In this document: in pieces, positions 1-5,974 of the stretch
Position numbering within the stretch: the stretch's first letter is position 1
Layout of the letters: every line of letters starts with the position of its first letter
DNA from: an uncultured Atopobium sp.
GTDB lineage: Bacteria; Actinomycetota; Coriobacteriia; Coriobacteriales; Atopobiaceae
Direction: 5' to 3'
DNA: 6,772 bases
Assembly: GCA_916720015.1 (NCBI GenBank)
Contig: CAKAPZ010000053.1
Location: 1 to 6,772 of the forward strand
Program-made: the position numbers and the translations under genes
The notes under the pieces: model-generated
Databases searched by the model: none
What the model saw: the letters and a program-made list of their open reading frames with translations, nothing else
Told to the model about the DNA's origin: nothing

Positions 1-40
1 TGCTGAGCTCTCGAGAGATGTAAAAGCTGCTTATCGCATT

Positions 41-66
41 AAAAAGCCCGCGTCTGCGGGCTTTTT
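41..66. terminator. Bidirectional hairpin terminator
   Basis: A perfect 11-bp stem AAAAAGCCCGC / GCGGGCTTTTT encloses a GTCT loop. The run of T on the right makes it a Rho-independent terminator for plus-strand transcription, and the run of A on the left does the same for minus-strand transcription. It lies 27 bases past the stop of the minus-strand permease gene. It is also shortly after possible plus-strand stops (TGA at 4-6, TAA at 21-23), so an upstream plus-strand gene probably ends at or just before the left edge; too little of it is present to identify. Confidence 0.9.
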
Positions 67-92
67 CTTAAGTACGTTTTATGGAGAGAGCC

Positions 93-1040
93 TTAGCTTT
101 CTGAAGGGGTTTGGGGCTCTGCGGGTTTCTCGCCAAGCTCGCTGATAAAGATTGCAACAAAGATAACAATAAAGCCAAGGAAGATTGTGGGGGTAATAAC
201 CTCAGCAAGGAAGATCACGCCAAAAACTGCTGCAAAAATACTGTCCAGAGAAATTATTAGTGAGGCCTGAACAGGAGTAACTGACTTCTGTGCGCGGTTC
301 TGCAAAACACCAGTCAGTGCGGTTGCAATAAGAGTGATGTAGGCGAGGGCAACCCAGGCATTTATGGGCAGTGCCGCAAAATTGGGAACCGTTTCAAAGC
401 AAAGCGCGTAGGCAAGGCAGGGAAGGGCGCTCACGCCAAGCTGCACCACCGTAAGTGTGATGATGTCGTATTTGTGAGCAAGCTCGGCAGTAAGCACAAA
501 AACGAAGGCAAAAATAATGGCTGAGAGCAATGTCATCTGCTCGCCCAAGCCAAACGAGAACGAAAAATCAGTGCCCAGTGAGATAAGACTAATGCCAGCT
601 ACGCATAAAAAGGCTGCAAAAATACTGGTTCCATGAGGTTTTTTCTTTGCAATGAGCCAGTTTACAAACGGAATCATCGCACAATAAATTGATGCAATAA
701 AAGCAGCTTTACCTGCAGTGGTATAAGCAAGAGCTCCATTTTGGAACAGAAATCCTAGACCGTTAAGAACGCCTAAGAGCACGCCGTATTTGATATGTGT
801 GACATTCAAGTGTTCTTTAAGTTTTTTTCTAAAGATGATGGCAACAATACCTACGGCAAAGACAAAACGTAAGGTCATAAGCCAAGCTGCCGAGATATAA
901 CTAATTGCATCTTTGATAACGACAAATGACCCGCCCCAGATAAGTGCGCAGATAAGAAGAGCAAACTTCCATACAAGCGTAGAAGAAGTATCTAGTGTGA
1001 GTCCGGAAGAGTTTCTAGTAGAAAGATCTGATGATGCCAC
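93..1040 (-). CDS. EamA/DMT-family permease
   Basis: This is a 315-residue integral membrane protein of the drug/metabolite transporter superfamily, with two EamA repeats (about residues 27-155 and 167-300) and about ten hydrophobic helices. Family-like signatures are the first-helix stretch LIWGGSFVVIKDAI (33-46), the segment YTTAGKAAFIASIY (106-119) in repeat 1, and QNRAQKSVTPVQASLI with a following LAE (247-280) in repeat 2. Such proteins export or import small metabolites such as amino acids, nucleosides or sugars; the substrate cannot be told from sequence. The start is GTG at 1038-1040: an in-frame TAG lies one codon upstream and no other start codon lies before the first helix. The ribosome site (GGGAATGGA) is weak. 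The hydrophilic tail ELGEKPAEPQTPSES contains one copy of the 13-base repeat. It is transcribed alone, divergently from the degV gene, and ends before the terminator at 41-66. Confidence 0.93.
   Translation of the reverse strand: MASSDLSTRNSSGLTLDTSSTLVWKFALLICALIWGGSFVVIKDAISYISAAWLMTLRFVFAVGIVAIIFRKKLKEHLNVTHIKYGVLLGVLNGLGFLFQNGALAYTTAGKAAFIASIYCAMIPFVNWLIAKKKPHGTSIFAAFLCVAGISLISLGTDFSFSFGLGEQMTLLSAIIFAFVFVLTAELAHKYDIITLTVVQLGVSALPCLAYALCFETVPNFAALPINAWVALAYITLIATALTGVLQNRAQKSVTPVQASLIISLDSIFAAVFGVIFLAEVITPTIFLGFIVIFVAIFISELGEKPAEPQTPSES
123..135 (+). repeat. 13-base repeat GGGTTTCTCGCCA, copy 1
   Basis: An exact copy of a word found three times in the window. This one lies inside the 3' end of the permease gene, antisense to it, where its complement encodes part of LGEKPA. 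The flanking bases differ from the other two copies. Confidence 0.6.
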
Positions 1041-1073
1041 GCGCTATCCATTCCCGTCGAAGGTAAAAGTTAA

Positions 1074-1101
1074 GGTATAGGTAGTGATTTGAGAAAATCA
1101 A
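1074..1101 (-). promoter_or_regulatory. Candidate promoter for the permease gene
   Basis: Read on the minus strand, TTGATT (complement of 1096-1101) and TATACC (complement of 1074-1079) are separated by 16 bases. Each matches the sigma-A/sigma-70 consensus at four of six positions. The predicted start would leave a leader of roughly 25 bases before the GTG codon. This is a pattern match only. Confidence 0.35.
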
Positions 1102-1109
1102 ACGCGTGC

Positions 1110-1174
1110 AAGTATACGTGATTTTGCACTTGAAGCGCCCCACAAGCAGCATAAAAATGAGATTAGAAGTATAC
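1110..1174. repeat. Twin AAGTATAC sites in the divergent promoter region
   Basis: The word AAGTATAC occurs at 1110-1117 and again at 1167-1174, 57 bases apart, within the roughly 200-base region between the divergent permease and degV genes. The core GTATAC is palindromic, and the second copy extends to the 8-bp palindrome AGTATACT. They could be paired operator half-sites. The second copy also contains TATACT (1170-1175), a good -10 element for the degV gene but without a recognisable -35 box. Apart from the candidate permease promoter I see nothing else in this gap. Confidence 0.3.
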
Positions 1175-1239
1175 TCACATCTGCAAGAAAAATAAGTGTG
1201 CGTTTATTTTATGCAAGAAGATATTTCAAGGAGACTCGT

Positions 1240-2124
1240 ATGTCCAACTACGTTCTGACCTGTTGCTCTACGGCCGATGTAAGTGAGAAGTACCTTCAGT
1301 CACGTGATGTGAAATACGTATATTTCAACTACGAGCTTGATGGTGTTCAGTGCAAGGATGACTTTGGTCGCACTAATGCACCAGCTGACCTCTATAAAAA
1401 GATGCTTGCAGGCGCTGAGTGCCGTACTTCACAGGTATCAATTGGTGAGTACATGGCTTTCTGGCGTCCTTTCCTTGAGGAGGGCAAAGACGTTCTTCAT
1501 GTTTCGTTGAGTTCTGGCGTTTCTGGAACGTATGAGTCTGCTTGTCAGGCAAAGGTAGAAATTGAGCAGGAGTTTCCTGACAGAAAGATTGAGGTTGTCG
1601 ACTCTCTGCAGGCATCTTCTGGCTACGGTTTGCTGGTAGACGGTCTTGCCGATAAGCGCGATGAGGGTCTGTCTTTTGACGAAGCAGTTGCATGGGCCAA
1701 AGAGGCTCGTCACCGTGTGTATGGATGGTTCTTCTCAACAGATTTGACCTTCTTTGTTCGTGGTGGTCGCATTTCCAAGACAGCTGGCCTGCTTGGCGGC
1801 ATGCTTAACATTTGTCCTGTTATGGATATCGAGGCCGACGGTTCTTTGGCTGTTAAAGAGAAGGCACGTGGCAAAAAGAAGGCAATTGCTCGCGTAGTCG
1901 AGATTATGACTCAAACTGCAGAGCAGAGCAGTGCTTACGCACGTAAAGTGTTTATCTCTAACTCTGAGTGTGCTTCTGATGCCCAGGCTGTCAAAGAGCT
2001 TATTCAAGAAAAGCTTCCACAGACCGGTGATATCAACATCTTTACCATTGGTGCAACTATTGGTGTTCATACTGGTCCTGGAACTGTTGCAACATTCTGG
2101 TGGGGAGAAGAACCTCGCGCTTAA
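1240..2124 (+). CDS. DegV family fatty-acid-binding protein (FakB-like)
   Basis: This 294-residue protein covers the full DegV fold. Visible motifs are CRTSQVS (61-67), SSGVSGTYESA (91-101), VVDSLQASSGYGLLV (119-133), VRGGRISKTAGLLGGMLNI (173-191) followed by the ARGKKKAI element (209-216), and HTGPG (277-281) near the C-terminus. Characterised relatives (FakB) bind one fatty acid in a buried pocket and present it to the kinase FakA to make acyl phosphate for phospholipid synthesis; no FakA gene is in this window. The chosen start is ATG at 1240, with AAGGAG (1228-1233) six bases upstream. An in-frame GTG at 1198 would add 14 residues (MRLFYARRYFKETR) that lie over the ribosome site and are unlike the family. 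It is followed 35 bases later by the alcohol dehydrogenase gene without a terminator, so the two probably form an operon. Confidence 0.93.
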   Translation: MSNYVLTCCSTADVSEKYLQSRDVKYVYFNYELDGVQCKDDFGRTNAPADLYKKMLAGAECRTSQVSIGEYMAFWRPFLEEGKDVLHVSLSSGVSGTYESACQAKVEIEQEFPDRKIEVVDSLQASSGYGLLVDGLADKRDEGLSFDEAVAWAKEARHRVYGWFFSTDLTFFVRGGRISKTAGLLGGMLNICPVMDIEADGSLAVKEKARGKKKAIARVVEIMTQTAEQSSAYARKVFISNSECASDAQAVKELIQEKLPQTGDINIFTIGATIGVHTGPGTVATFWWGEEPRA

Positions 2125-2159
2125 GATGTTGTTCGAGTAGGTAGGAAAGGTCTTTAGTC

Positions 2160-3353
2160 ATGGTTAATTTTGAGTACGTTGTACCTACTCAAGTGGTTTT
2201 TGGAAAAGATACTCAACTTCGTGTGGCAGAGCTTGTCTCTGCTCACGGAGGTACCAAGGTGCTGGTGCATTTTGGTGGCAGTCACGTGGTAAAGAGTGGC
2301 TTGCTTAACCAGATCCACCAGCTTCTAAGCAATGCGGGAATTGCTTTTGTTGACTGTGGTGGAGTTGTCCCCAATCCTCGATTAGAGCTTGCAGAAGAAG
2401 CTGTAGAGCTGGGCAAACGCGAGGGTGTTGACTTTATTTTGGCCATCGGTGGCGGATCTGTCATGGATTCTGCTAAGGCGATTGCATATGGCCTGGCCAA
2501 TGACGTTTCTCTTGAAGACCTCTATTTGCATAAGGTCAGTGTTTCAAAGGCAGTTCCTCTTGGTGTCATTTCTACTATTGCAGGAACTGGATCTGAAACC
2601 TCTGATTCTTCCGTCATGAACATTACGCTGGCTGATGGCCGTGTTCTTAAGCGTTCTTATCACCATCAGAGCGGCCGTCCTTGCTTTGCCATCATGAATC
2701 CAGAGCTCACCTATTCCGTGAGTGCTTATCAGACGGCATCAACAGGCGCCGACATCATGATGCACACCATGGAGCGCTATTTTACGCTCGAGAAGGACGT
2801 GGCACTCACTGACGAGCTAGCCGAGGGGCTCTTACGCACCGTAAAAGAAGCTGTCTTGATTGCTGTCAAAGAACCAGAGAATTACGCTGCACGTGCAGAT
2901 TTGCTCTGGGCATCGTCGCTTTCTCACTGCGGACTTACCGGAACTGGTCGCGTAAGCGATTTTGCTTCTCATGCAATCGAGCATGAGCTGAGCGCAAAGT
3001 ATGATGTAGCTCACGGTGCTGGTCTCACGGCTATTTGGGCAAGTTGGGCTCGCTATGTTATGAGCCAAGATCCAGAGCGCTTTGCGCAGTTTGCGGTTAA
3101 TGTTTTTGGAGTTCAAAATAACTTCCATAATCCAACCGCTACAGGCCTTGCGGGAATCGAAGCTTGGAATCAGTGGTGTCATGCAATTGGTATGCCAACC
3201 TCCCTTGCCGAGCTTGGAGTAGACCCTTCGGAAGAGGACATTCTCCAGATGGCAAAAGGCACTATTGATGCTCGCGGTGGAGATCATGCGGGCAACTTTA
3301 TGCAGCTTAAAACAGCAGATGTTCAACAGATTTTAAGGATGGCCTTAAAGTAA
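2160..3353 (+). CDS. Iron-containing alcohol dehydrogenase, YqhD/BdhA type
   Basis: A 397-residue group III (Fe-type) dehydrogenase that would interconvert alcohols and aldehydes with NAD(P)H in the cytoplasm. The N-terminal half carries the nucleotide-binding loop IGGGSVMDSAK (96-106) and the TGSETSDSSVMN segment (143-154). The metal ligands are expected at D198, H202, H271 and H285, in the contexts GADIMMHTMERY, FASHAIEHELS and DVAHGAGL. Their spacing (4, 69, 14) is the same as I recall for E. coli YqhD (D194, H198, H267, H281), and this together with the HELSAKYDVAHGAGL stretch points to the YqhD/butanol dehydrogenase subgroup, usually NADPH-preferring. Length is normal. The ATG at 2160 follows AGGAAAGG (2143-2150) by nine bases. 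The substrate could be a fermentation aldehyde or a detoxified reactive aldehyde; sequence alone does not decide. Confidence 0.95.
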   Translation: MVNFEYVVPTQVVFGKDTQLRVAELVSAHGGTKVLVHFGGSHVVKSGLLNQIHQLLSNAGIAFVDCGGVVPNPRLELAEEAVELGKREGVDFILAIGGGSVMDSAKAIAYGLANDVSLEDLYLHKVSVSKAVPLGVISTIAGTGSETSDSSVMNITLADGRVLKRSYHHQSGRPCFAIMNPELTYSVSAYQTASTGADIMMHTMERYFTLEKDVALTDELAEGLLRTVKEAVLIAVKEPENYAARADLLWASSLSHCGLTGTGRVSDFASHAIEHELSAKYDVAHGAGLTAIWASWARYVMSQDPERFAQFAVNVFGVQNNFHNPTATGLAGIEAWNQWCHAIGMPTSLAELGVDPSEEDILQMAKGTIDARGGDHAGNFMQLKTADVQQILRMALK

Positions 3354-3371
3354 AGTTTCTCAAGGTAAATT

Positions 3372-3401
3372 TTGTTTCATTGCGGGTATTATTACTACAT
3401 A
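3372..3401 (+). promoter_or_regulatory. Weak candidate promoter before the EIIA gene
   Basis: TTGTTT (3372-3377) and TACATA (3396-3401) are separated by 18 bases in the 92-base gap after the dehydrogenase gene. The match is modest. No terminator follows the dehydrogenase, so read-through from upstream is an equally good explanation for EIIA expression. Confidence 0.25.
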
Positions 3402-3410
3402 CGAAGTTAC

Positions 3411-3425
3411 TGAGCTAAAAGCTCA
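3411..3425 (+). repeat. Small hairpin in the EIIA leader
   Basis: TGAGCT-AAA-AGCTCA is a perfect 6-bp inverted repeat with a three-base loop, ending seven bases before the EIIA ribosome site (about 3433-3439). It is followed by AATATACGG rather than a T run, so it is not a classical terminator. It might be an mRNA 5' stabilising stem, an operator half, or chance. Confidence 0.35.
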
Positions 3426-3445
3426 AATATACGGAAGGAAGATTC

Positions 3446-3904
3446 ATGAGCGGTTTTGTTAAGGCAGACAATGTTTTTGTAAACCAGAACGCAGCGAGCC
3501 GTAATGATGTCCTGCGTTTTATTGCCGATAAGGCACTGGAAGCTGGCGTAACTGACGATGCAGACGCTGTCTACAACGCTTTTTTGGCTCGCGAGGAAAT
3601 GGGCGAGACCGGCATGACTGATGGTTTTGCAGTTCCTCACGCAAAGGATTCCGCTATTAAGGATGCAGCTGTCTTTGTCTTCAAGAACAGCACCCCTCTT
3701 GAGTGGCCTTCTTTTGACGAGAAGCCCGTTGATGTTGCCATTGCACTGCTTGTCCCAGATGGAGAGGCTGGCACCACTCACATCAAGCTTCTTTCTAAGA
3801 CTGCTGTTCTTCTGATGAGAGATGAGTTTAAGTCTCTGCTTCGTGGCTCTAATGATCAGGAAGCTATTGCTCAGGCTATTAACGAGGGCATTAGCGAGGA
3901 GTAG
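3446..3904 (+). CDS. PTS EIIA type-2 domain protein (fructose/mannitol/Ntr-like)
   Basis: A 152-residue single-domain phosphocarrier of the PTS_EIIA_2 family. The phosphorylated histidine is expected at H65 in the motif GFAVPHAKDSAI (60-71), and a second conserved histidine is H112 in THIKLLSKTA. In a sugar PTS such a domain accepts phosphate from HPr and passes it to EIIB; stand-alone EIIA proteins of the PtsN class act as regulators instead. No EIIB, EIIC or transcription antiterminator domain is present here or in adjacent genes, so its role is open. The ATG at 3446 follows the good ribosome site GGAAGGA (3433-3439) by six bases. It is closed by its own terminator at 3972-4005 and could be a single-gene unit or the third gene after degV and the dehydrogenase. 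The first base of a 13-base repeat copy is the last base of its TAG stop. Confidence 0.93.
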   Translation: MSGFVKADNVFVNQNAASRNDVLRFIADKALEAGVTDDADAVYNAFLAREEMGETGMTDGFAVPHAKDSAIKDAAVFVFKNSTPLEWPSFDEKPVDVAIALLVPDGEAGTTHIKLLSKTAVLLMRDEFKSLLRGSNDQEAIAQAINEGISEE

Positions 3905-3917
3905 GGTTTCTCGCCAG
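3903..3917 (+). repeat. 13-base repeat, copy 2 (15-base match)
   Basis: AGGGTTTCTCGCCAG overlaps the last two bases of the EIIA stop codon and then lies in the non-coding gap before the terminator. It is identical over 15 bases to copy 3, although it is not coding here. Confidence 0.6.
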
Positions 3918-3971
3918 ATTATAGAGGGCTTGGCAAGTACTTCCTGCAACAGTTTAACTGGGTAAAATTTT

Positions 3972-4005
3972 GGACACTCAAGCACAAACTTGAGTGTCCT
4001 TTTTT
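3972..4005 (+). terminator. Rho-independent terminator after the EIIA gene
   Basis: A perfect 11-bp stem GGACACTCAAG / CTTGAGTGTCC with a CACAAA loop is followed directly by six T residues (4000-4005). It separates the EIIA gene from the DJ-1/polymerase cassette, whose own promoter must therefore lie between here and 4054. Confidence 0.93.
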
Positions 4006-4030
4006 GTGTAAAAAGGCGTACACTTGTACT
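4004..4030 (+). promoter_or_regulatory. Candidate promoter with LexA-like palindrome
   Basis: Only about 50 bases separate the upstream terminator from the DJ-1 start, so the cassette promoter must be here. TTGTGT (4004-4009) and TGTACT (4025-4030) form a weak -35/-10 pair with a 15-base spacer. The palindrome CGTAC-ACTT-GTACT (4017-4030) overlaps the -10 region. Its layout matches the Gram-positive and actinobacterial LexA box CGAAC-N4-GTTCG except for a symmetric A-to-T / T-to-A change inside each arm and the last base. A repressor site overlapping -10 upstream of a translesion polymerase operon makes sense, but identification as a LexA site is an inference. Confidence 0.4.
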
Positions 4031-4054
4031 AGTTTTAGTCGAGAAGGGAGTCAG

Positions 4055-4627
4055 ATGTTTACACCATGTACTGACAAGCGCGTTGCTGTCTTTTTTGCCG
4101 ATGGTTGTGAAGAGATTGAGGGACTGAGCGTTGTTGATGTCCTGTATCGTGCAGGTATTCCCTGTGACAAAGTGTCTATCTCTGATTCCTTGAGCGTGAC
4201 TTCATCTCACCAGGTTACCTTTCTAACAGACAAGCTACTTAGTCAGGTCTCGTTTGATGATTACAGCATGTTGGTGCTTCCTGGAGGTCTTCCTGGAACT
4301 ACTAATCTTGAGGCTTGTGAGCCACTTATGCAGGCAGTTGATGCGTTTGCGGAAGATGGCCGTGCGCTTGCTGCAATCTGTGCTGCTCCTTCAATTTACG
4401 CTAAGCGTGGATTGCTTGCGGGTAAGAAGGCTACGTCTAATCCAGGCTTCCAGCATTTTCTTTCAGAGAATGGCGCTAATCTTTCGCAAGATGCGGTTTG
4501 TGTTGACGGCTCTTTTATTACCAGTCAGGGTGCGGGAACAGCTCTTAAGTTTGGTCTTGAGATTGTTCGCTATCTTGTAGGTAATGACGTGGCAGAAAAA
4601 GTTTCAAAAGGCATTGTGCTTATCTAG
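4055..4627 (+). CDS. DJ-1/PfpI (ThiJ/YajL-like) family protein
   Basis: A 190-residue cytoplasmic protein with the DJ-1 flavodoxin-like fold. The nucleophile-elbow cysteine is C109 in ALAAICAAPS (105-114). The acid partner matching DJ-1 Glu18 is E22 in ADGCEEIEG (16-24), and VLPGGLPGT (74-82) is also conserved. The residue equivalent to the third catalytic position lies in ATSNPGF (126-132), where no histidine is present. Family members act as redox-sensing or chaperone-like proteins, or in glyoxal and protein-glycation defence; the exact activity cannot be assigned. The ATG at 4055 follows AAGGGAG (4044-4050) by four bases. A longer in-frame reading from TTG at 4004 starts inside the terminator T run and is unlikely. 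The polymerase gene starts three bases after its TAG stop and in the same reading frame, so the genes are coupled. Confidence 0.92.
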   Translation: MFTPCTDKRVAVFFADGCEEIEGLSVVDVLYRAGIPCDKVSISDSLSVTSSHQVTFLTDKLLSQVSFDDYSMLVLPGGLPGTTNLEACEPLMQAVDAFAEDGRALAAICAAPSIYAKRGLLAGKKATSNPGFQHFLSENGANLSQDAVCVDGSFITSQGAGTALKFGLEIVRYLVGNDVAEKVSKGIVLI

Positions 4628-4630
4628 GCC

Positions 4631-5974
4631 ATGACACCTTCTCAAAAACAGTACCTGGTTATTGATCTAAAGAGTTTTTACGCATCAGTTGAGTGCGTTG
4701 AGCGAGGCCTTGATCCTATGAAGGCCAAGCTTGTTGTAGCTGATCTTACTAGGACAGAAAAGACAATCTGTTTGGCTGTCTCGCCCGCGCTTCGTGCGCT
4801 GGGTGTTCCTGGACGTTGTCGCGTTTTTGAGATTCCCAAAAACCTTACCTATGAGGTAGCTCCTCCTCGCATGGCTCTGTATGTGGAGCGCTCTGCAGAT
4901 GTGTATTCGGTATATCTCAAATACATTGCACCAGAAGACATCCACGTTTACTCCATTGACGAGGCATTTATTGATGTAACACCGTACTTATCGCTTTATG
5001 GATGTACAGCAAGAGAGTTGGGCGAGAAAATCCGTGCAGATGTAGCAAAAACTACTGGCATTCCTGCTACCTGTGGTTTGGGTCCAAACTTGTATCTGGC
5101 AAAAATAGCTCTTGATATCACTGCAAAGCACAGCCCCAACTTTTTTGGTGAGCTTGATGAAGAGTCGTACAAGCTTAAACTCTGGAACCATAAGCCCTTA
5201 ACTGATTTTTGGCATATTGGTGCAGGTATTCAAAAGCGACTTGCGGCAATGAATATTCACACCATGGGACAGCTTGCTACAGCTCCTACAGAGCCTTTGT
5301 ATAAAGAATTTGGTGTTGATGCAGAAATCCTTATTGATCATGCATGGGGAATTGAGCCAACTACCATTGCGGATATTAAGGCCTACAAGTCTCAAAGTCA
5401 TTCTGTCTCAACGGCGCAGGTCTTTGATCACAATAGAGATACAGAGGGCGCGCGTCTTATCTTTAAAGAGATGGTTGAGGCGTTGTCTTTAGAGCTTGTA
5501 ACGCAAAAGCTCGTTTGCTCTTCTATTGGCATCTATATTGGCTACTCGGCAACAGAGAGCCAGATGGAAGAGCTGAGGCAGACGGGGGATTATAGGAGCT
5601 GGAGAAGACATATTCCCTCCAGCAGTGGCACTAGGAAGCTCTCTTATCCTACTAACTCTAGAGATGAGCTTATGGCAGAGGTTTTGTCTTTCTTTGACGA
5701 GCGCGTAATACCTTCAGAAAGTGTGCACCGCGTGGGTCTTACCTTCGGAAACACTCAAGAAGAAACGGGCTCAGGTATTCAGACTTCTCTTTTCCAGGAC
5801 AACACTGTTTTAGAAAGAGAACGCCAGCGTCAAGATACTATCAATGCCATAAAGAAAAAGTTTGGTAAGAATTCTTTGCTCAAAGCTATGGACTTGCTCC
5901 CCGAAGCAACTGCACGACAGAGAAACGCTCAGATTGGAGGACATCGTAGTGGAGAAGAAACCAATGAGGCCTAA
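4631..5974 (+). CDS. Y-family translesion DNA polymerase (UvrX/YqjW-like)
   Basis: A 447-residue Y-family polymerase of the UmuC/DinB group. The palm carboxylates are D12 in VIDLKSFYASVEC (10-22) and D110-E111 in YSIDEAFIDVT (107-117); Y17 falls at the steric-gate position. A helix-hairpin-helix segment is near FWHIGAGIQKRLAAMNIHTM (193-212), followed by the little-finger domain to about residue 375. QTSLF (384-388) fits a beta-clamp-binding motif, placed about 60 residues before a charged, probably disordered tail. The DLKSFYASVEC form and the YolD-like partner downstream point to the Gram-positive UvrX/YqjW/UmuC-like branch rather than to DinB itself. Such enzymes copy damaged DNA with low fidelity. 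No ribosome site is visible at normal distance before ATG 4631, so translation probably depends on ribosomes ending the DJ-1 gene three bases earlier. The gene overlaps the YolD-like gene by 11 bases. Confidence 0.95.
   Translation: MTPSQKQYLVIDLKSFYASVECVERGLDPMKAKLVVADLTRTEKTICLAVSPALRALGVPGRCRVFEIPKNLTYEVAPPRMALYVERSADVYSVYLKYIAPEDIHVYSIDEAFIDVTPYLSLYGCTARELGEKIRADVAKTTGIPATCGLGPNLYLAKIALDITAKHSPNFFGELDEESYKLKLWNHKPLTDFWHIGAGIQKRLAAMNIHTMGQLATAPTEPLYKEFGVDAEILIDHAWGIEPTTIADIKAYKSQSHSVSTAQVFDHNRDTEGARLIFKEMVEALSLELVTQKLVCSSIGIYIGYSATESQMEELRQTGDYRSWRRHIPSSSGTRKLSYPTNSRDELMAEVLSFFDERVIPSESVHRVGLTFGNTQEETGSGIQTSLFQDNTVLERERQRQDTINAIKKKFGKNSLLKAMDLLPEATARQRNAQIGGHRSGEETNEA

Noticed and set aside
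8..17. 10-bp palindrome CTCTCGAGAG near the left edge
   Set aside because: It is probably at the end of an upstream gene cut off by the window; a single short palindrome gives no basis for a function.
1198..1239. In-frame GTG extension of the DegV protein by 14 residues
   Set aside because: It covers the clear ribosome site for ATG 1240, and the added basic residues do not resemble the family N-terminus.
1931..2140. Short plus-strand frame overlapping the end of the DegV gene
   Set aside because: It lies in another frame of a conserved region and its leucine-rich translation has no independent support.
2832..3326. Minus-strand open frame opposite the dehydrogenase gene (164 codons)
   Set aside because: The composition is cysteine- and serine-rich with no domain, and it is fully antisense to conserved metal-binding segments of the dehydrogenase.
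3411..3425. Hairpin TGAGCT-AAA-AGCTCA as the terminator of the dehydrogenase gene
   Set aside because: The stem is only 6 bp, has no T run after it and sits next to the EIIA ribosome site.
3930..3971. A small RNA gene between the EIIA stop and the terminator
   Set aside because: The only promoter-like pair (TTCCTG with TAAAAT) would start transcription at the terminator itself, leaving no transcript body.
3407..3985. Long minus-strand open frame opposite the EIIA gene (192 codons)
   Set aside because: It is antisense to a clear family member, runs through the terminator hairpin, has no recognisable domain, and is explained by codon bias of the sense gene.
4004..4054. In-frame TTG extension of the DJ-1 protein by 17 residues
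   Set aside because: The start falls inside the terminator T run, has no ribosome site of its own, and the extension overlaps the likely promoter and a good ribosome site for ATG 4055.
5031..5044. Possible reverse-strand copy of the 13-base repeat (GGCGAGAAA core)
   Set aside because: Only nine bases match exactly and it lies in conserved polymerase coding sequence, so chance is sufficient.
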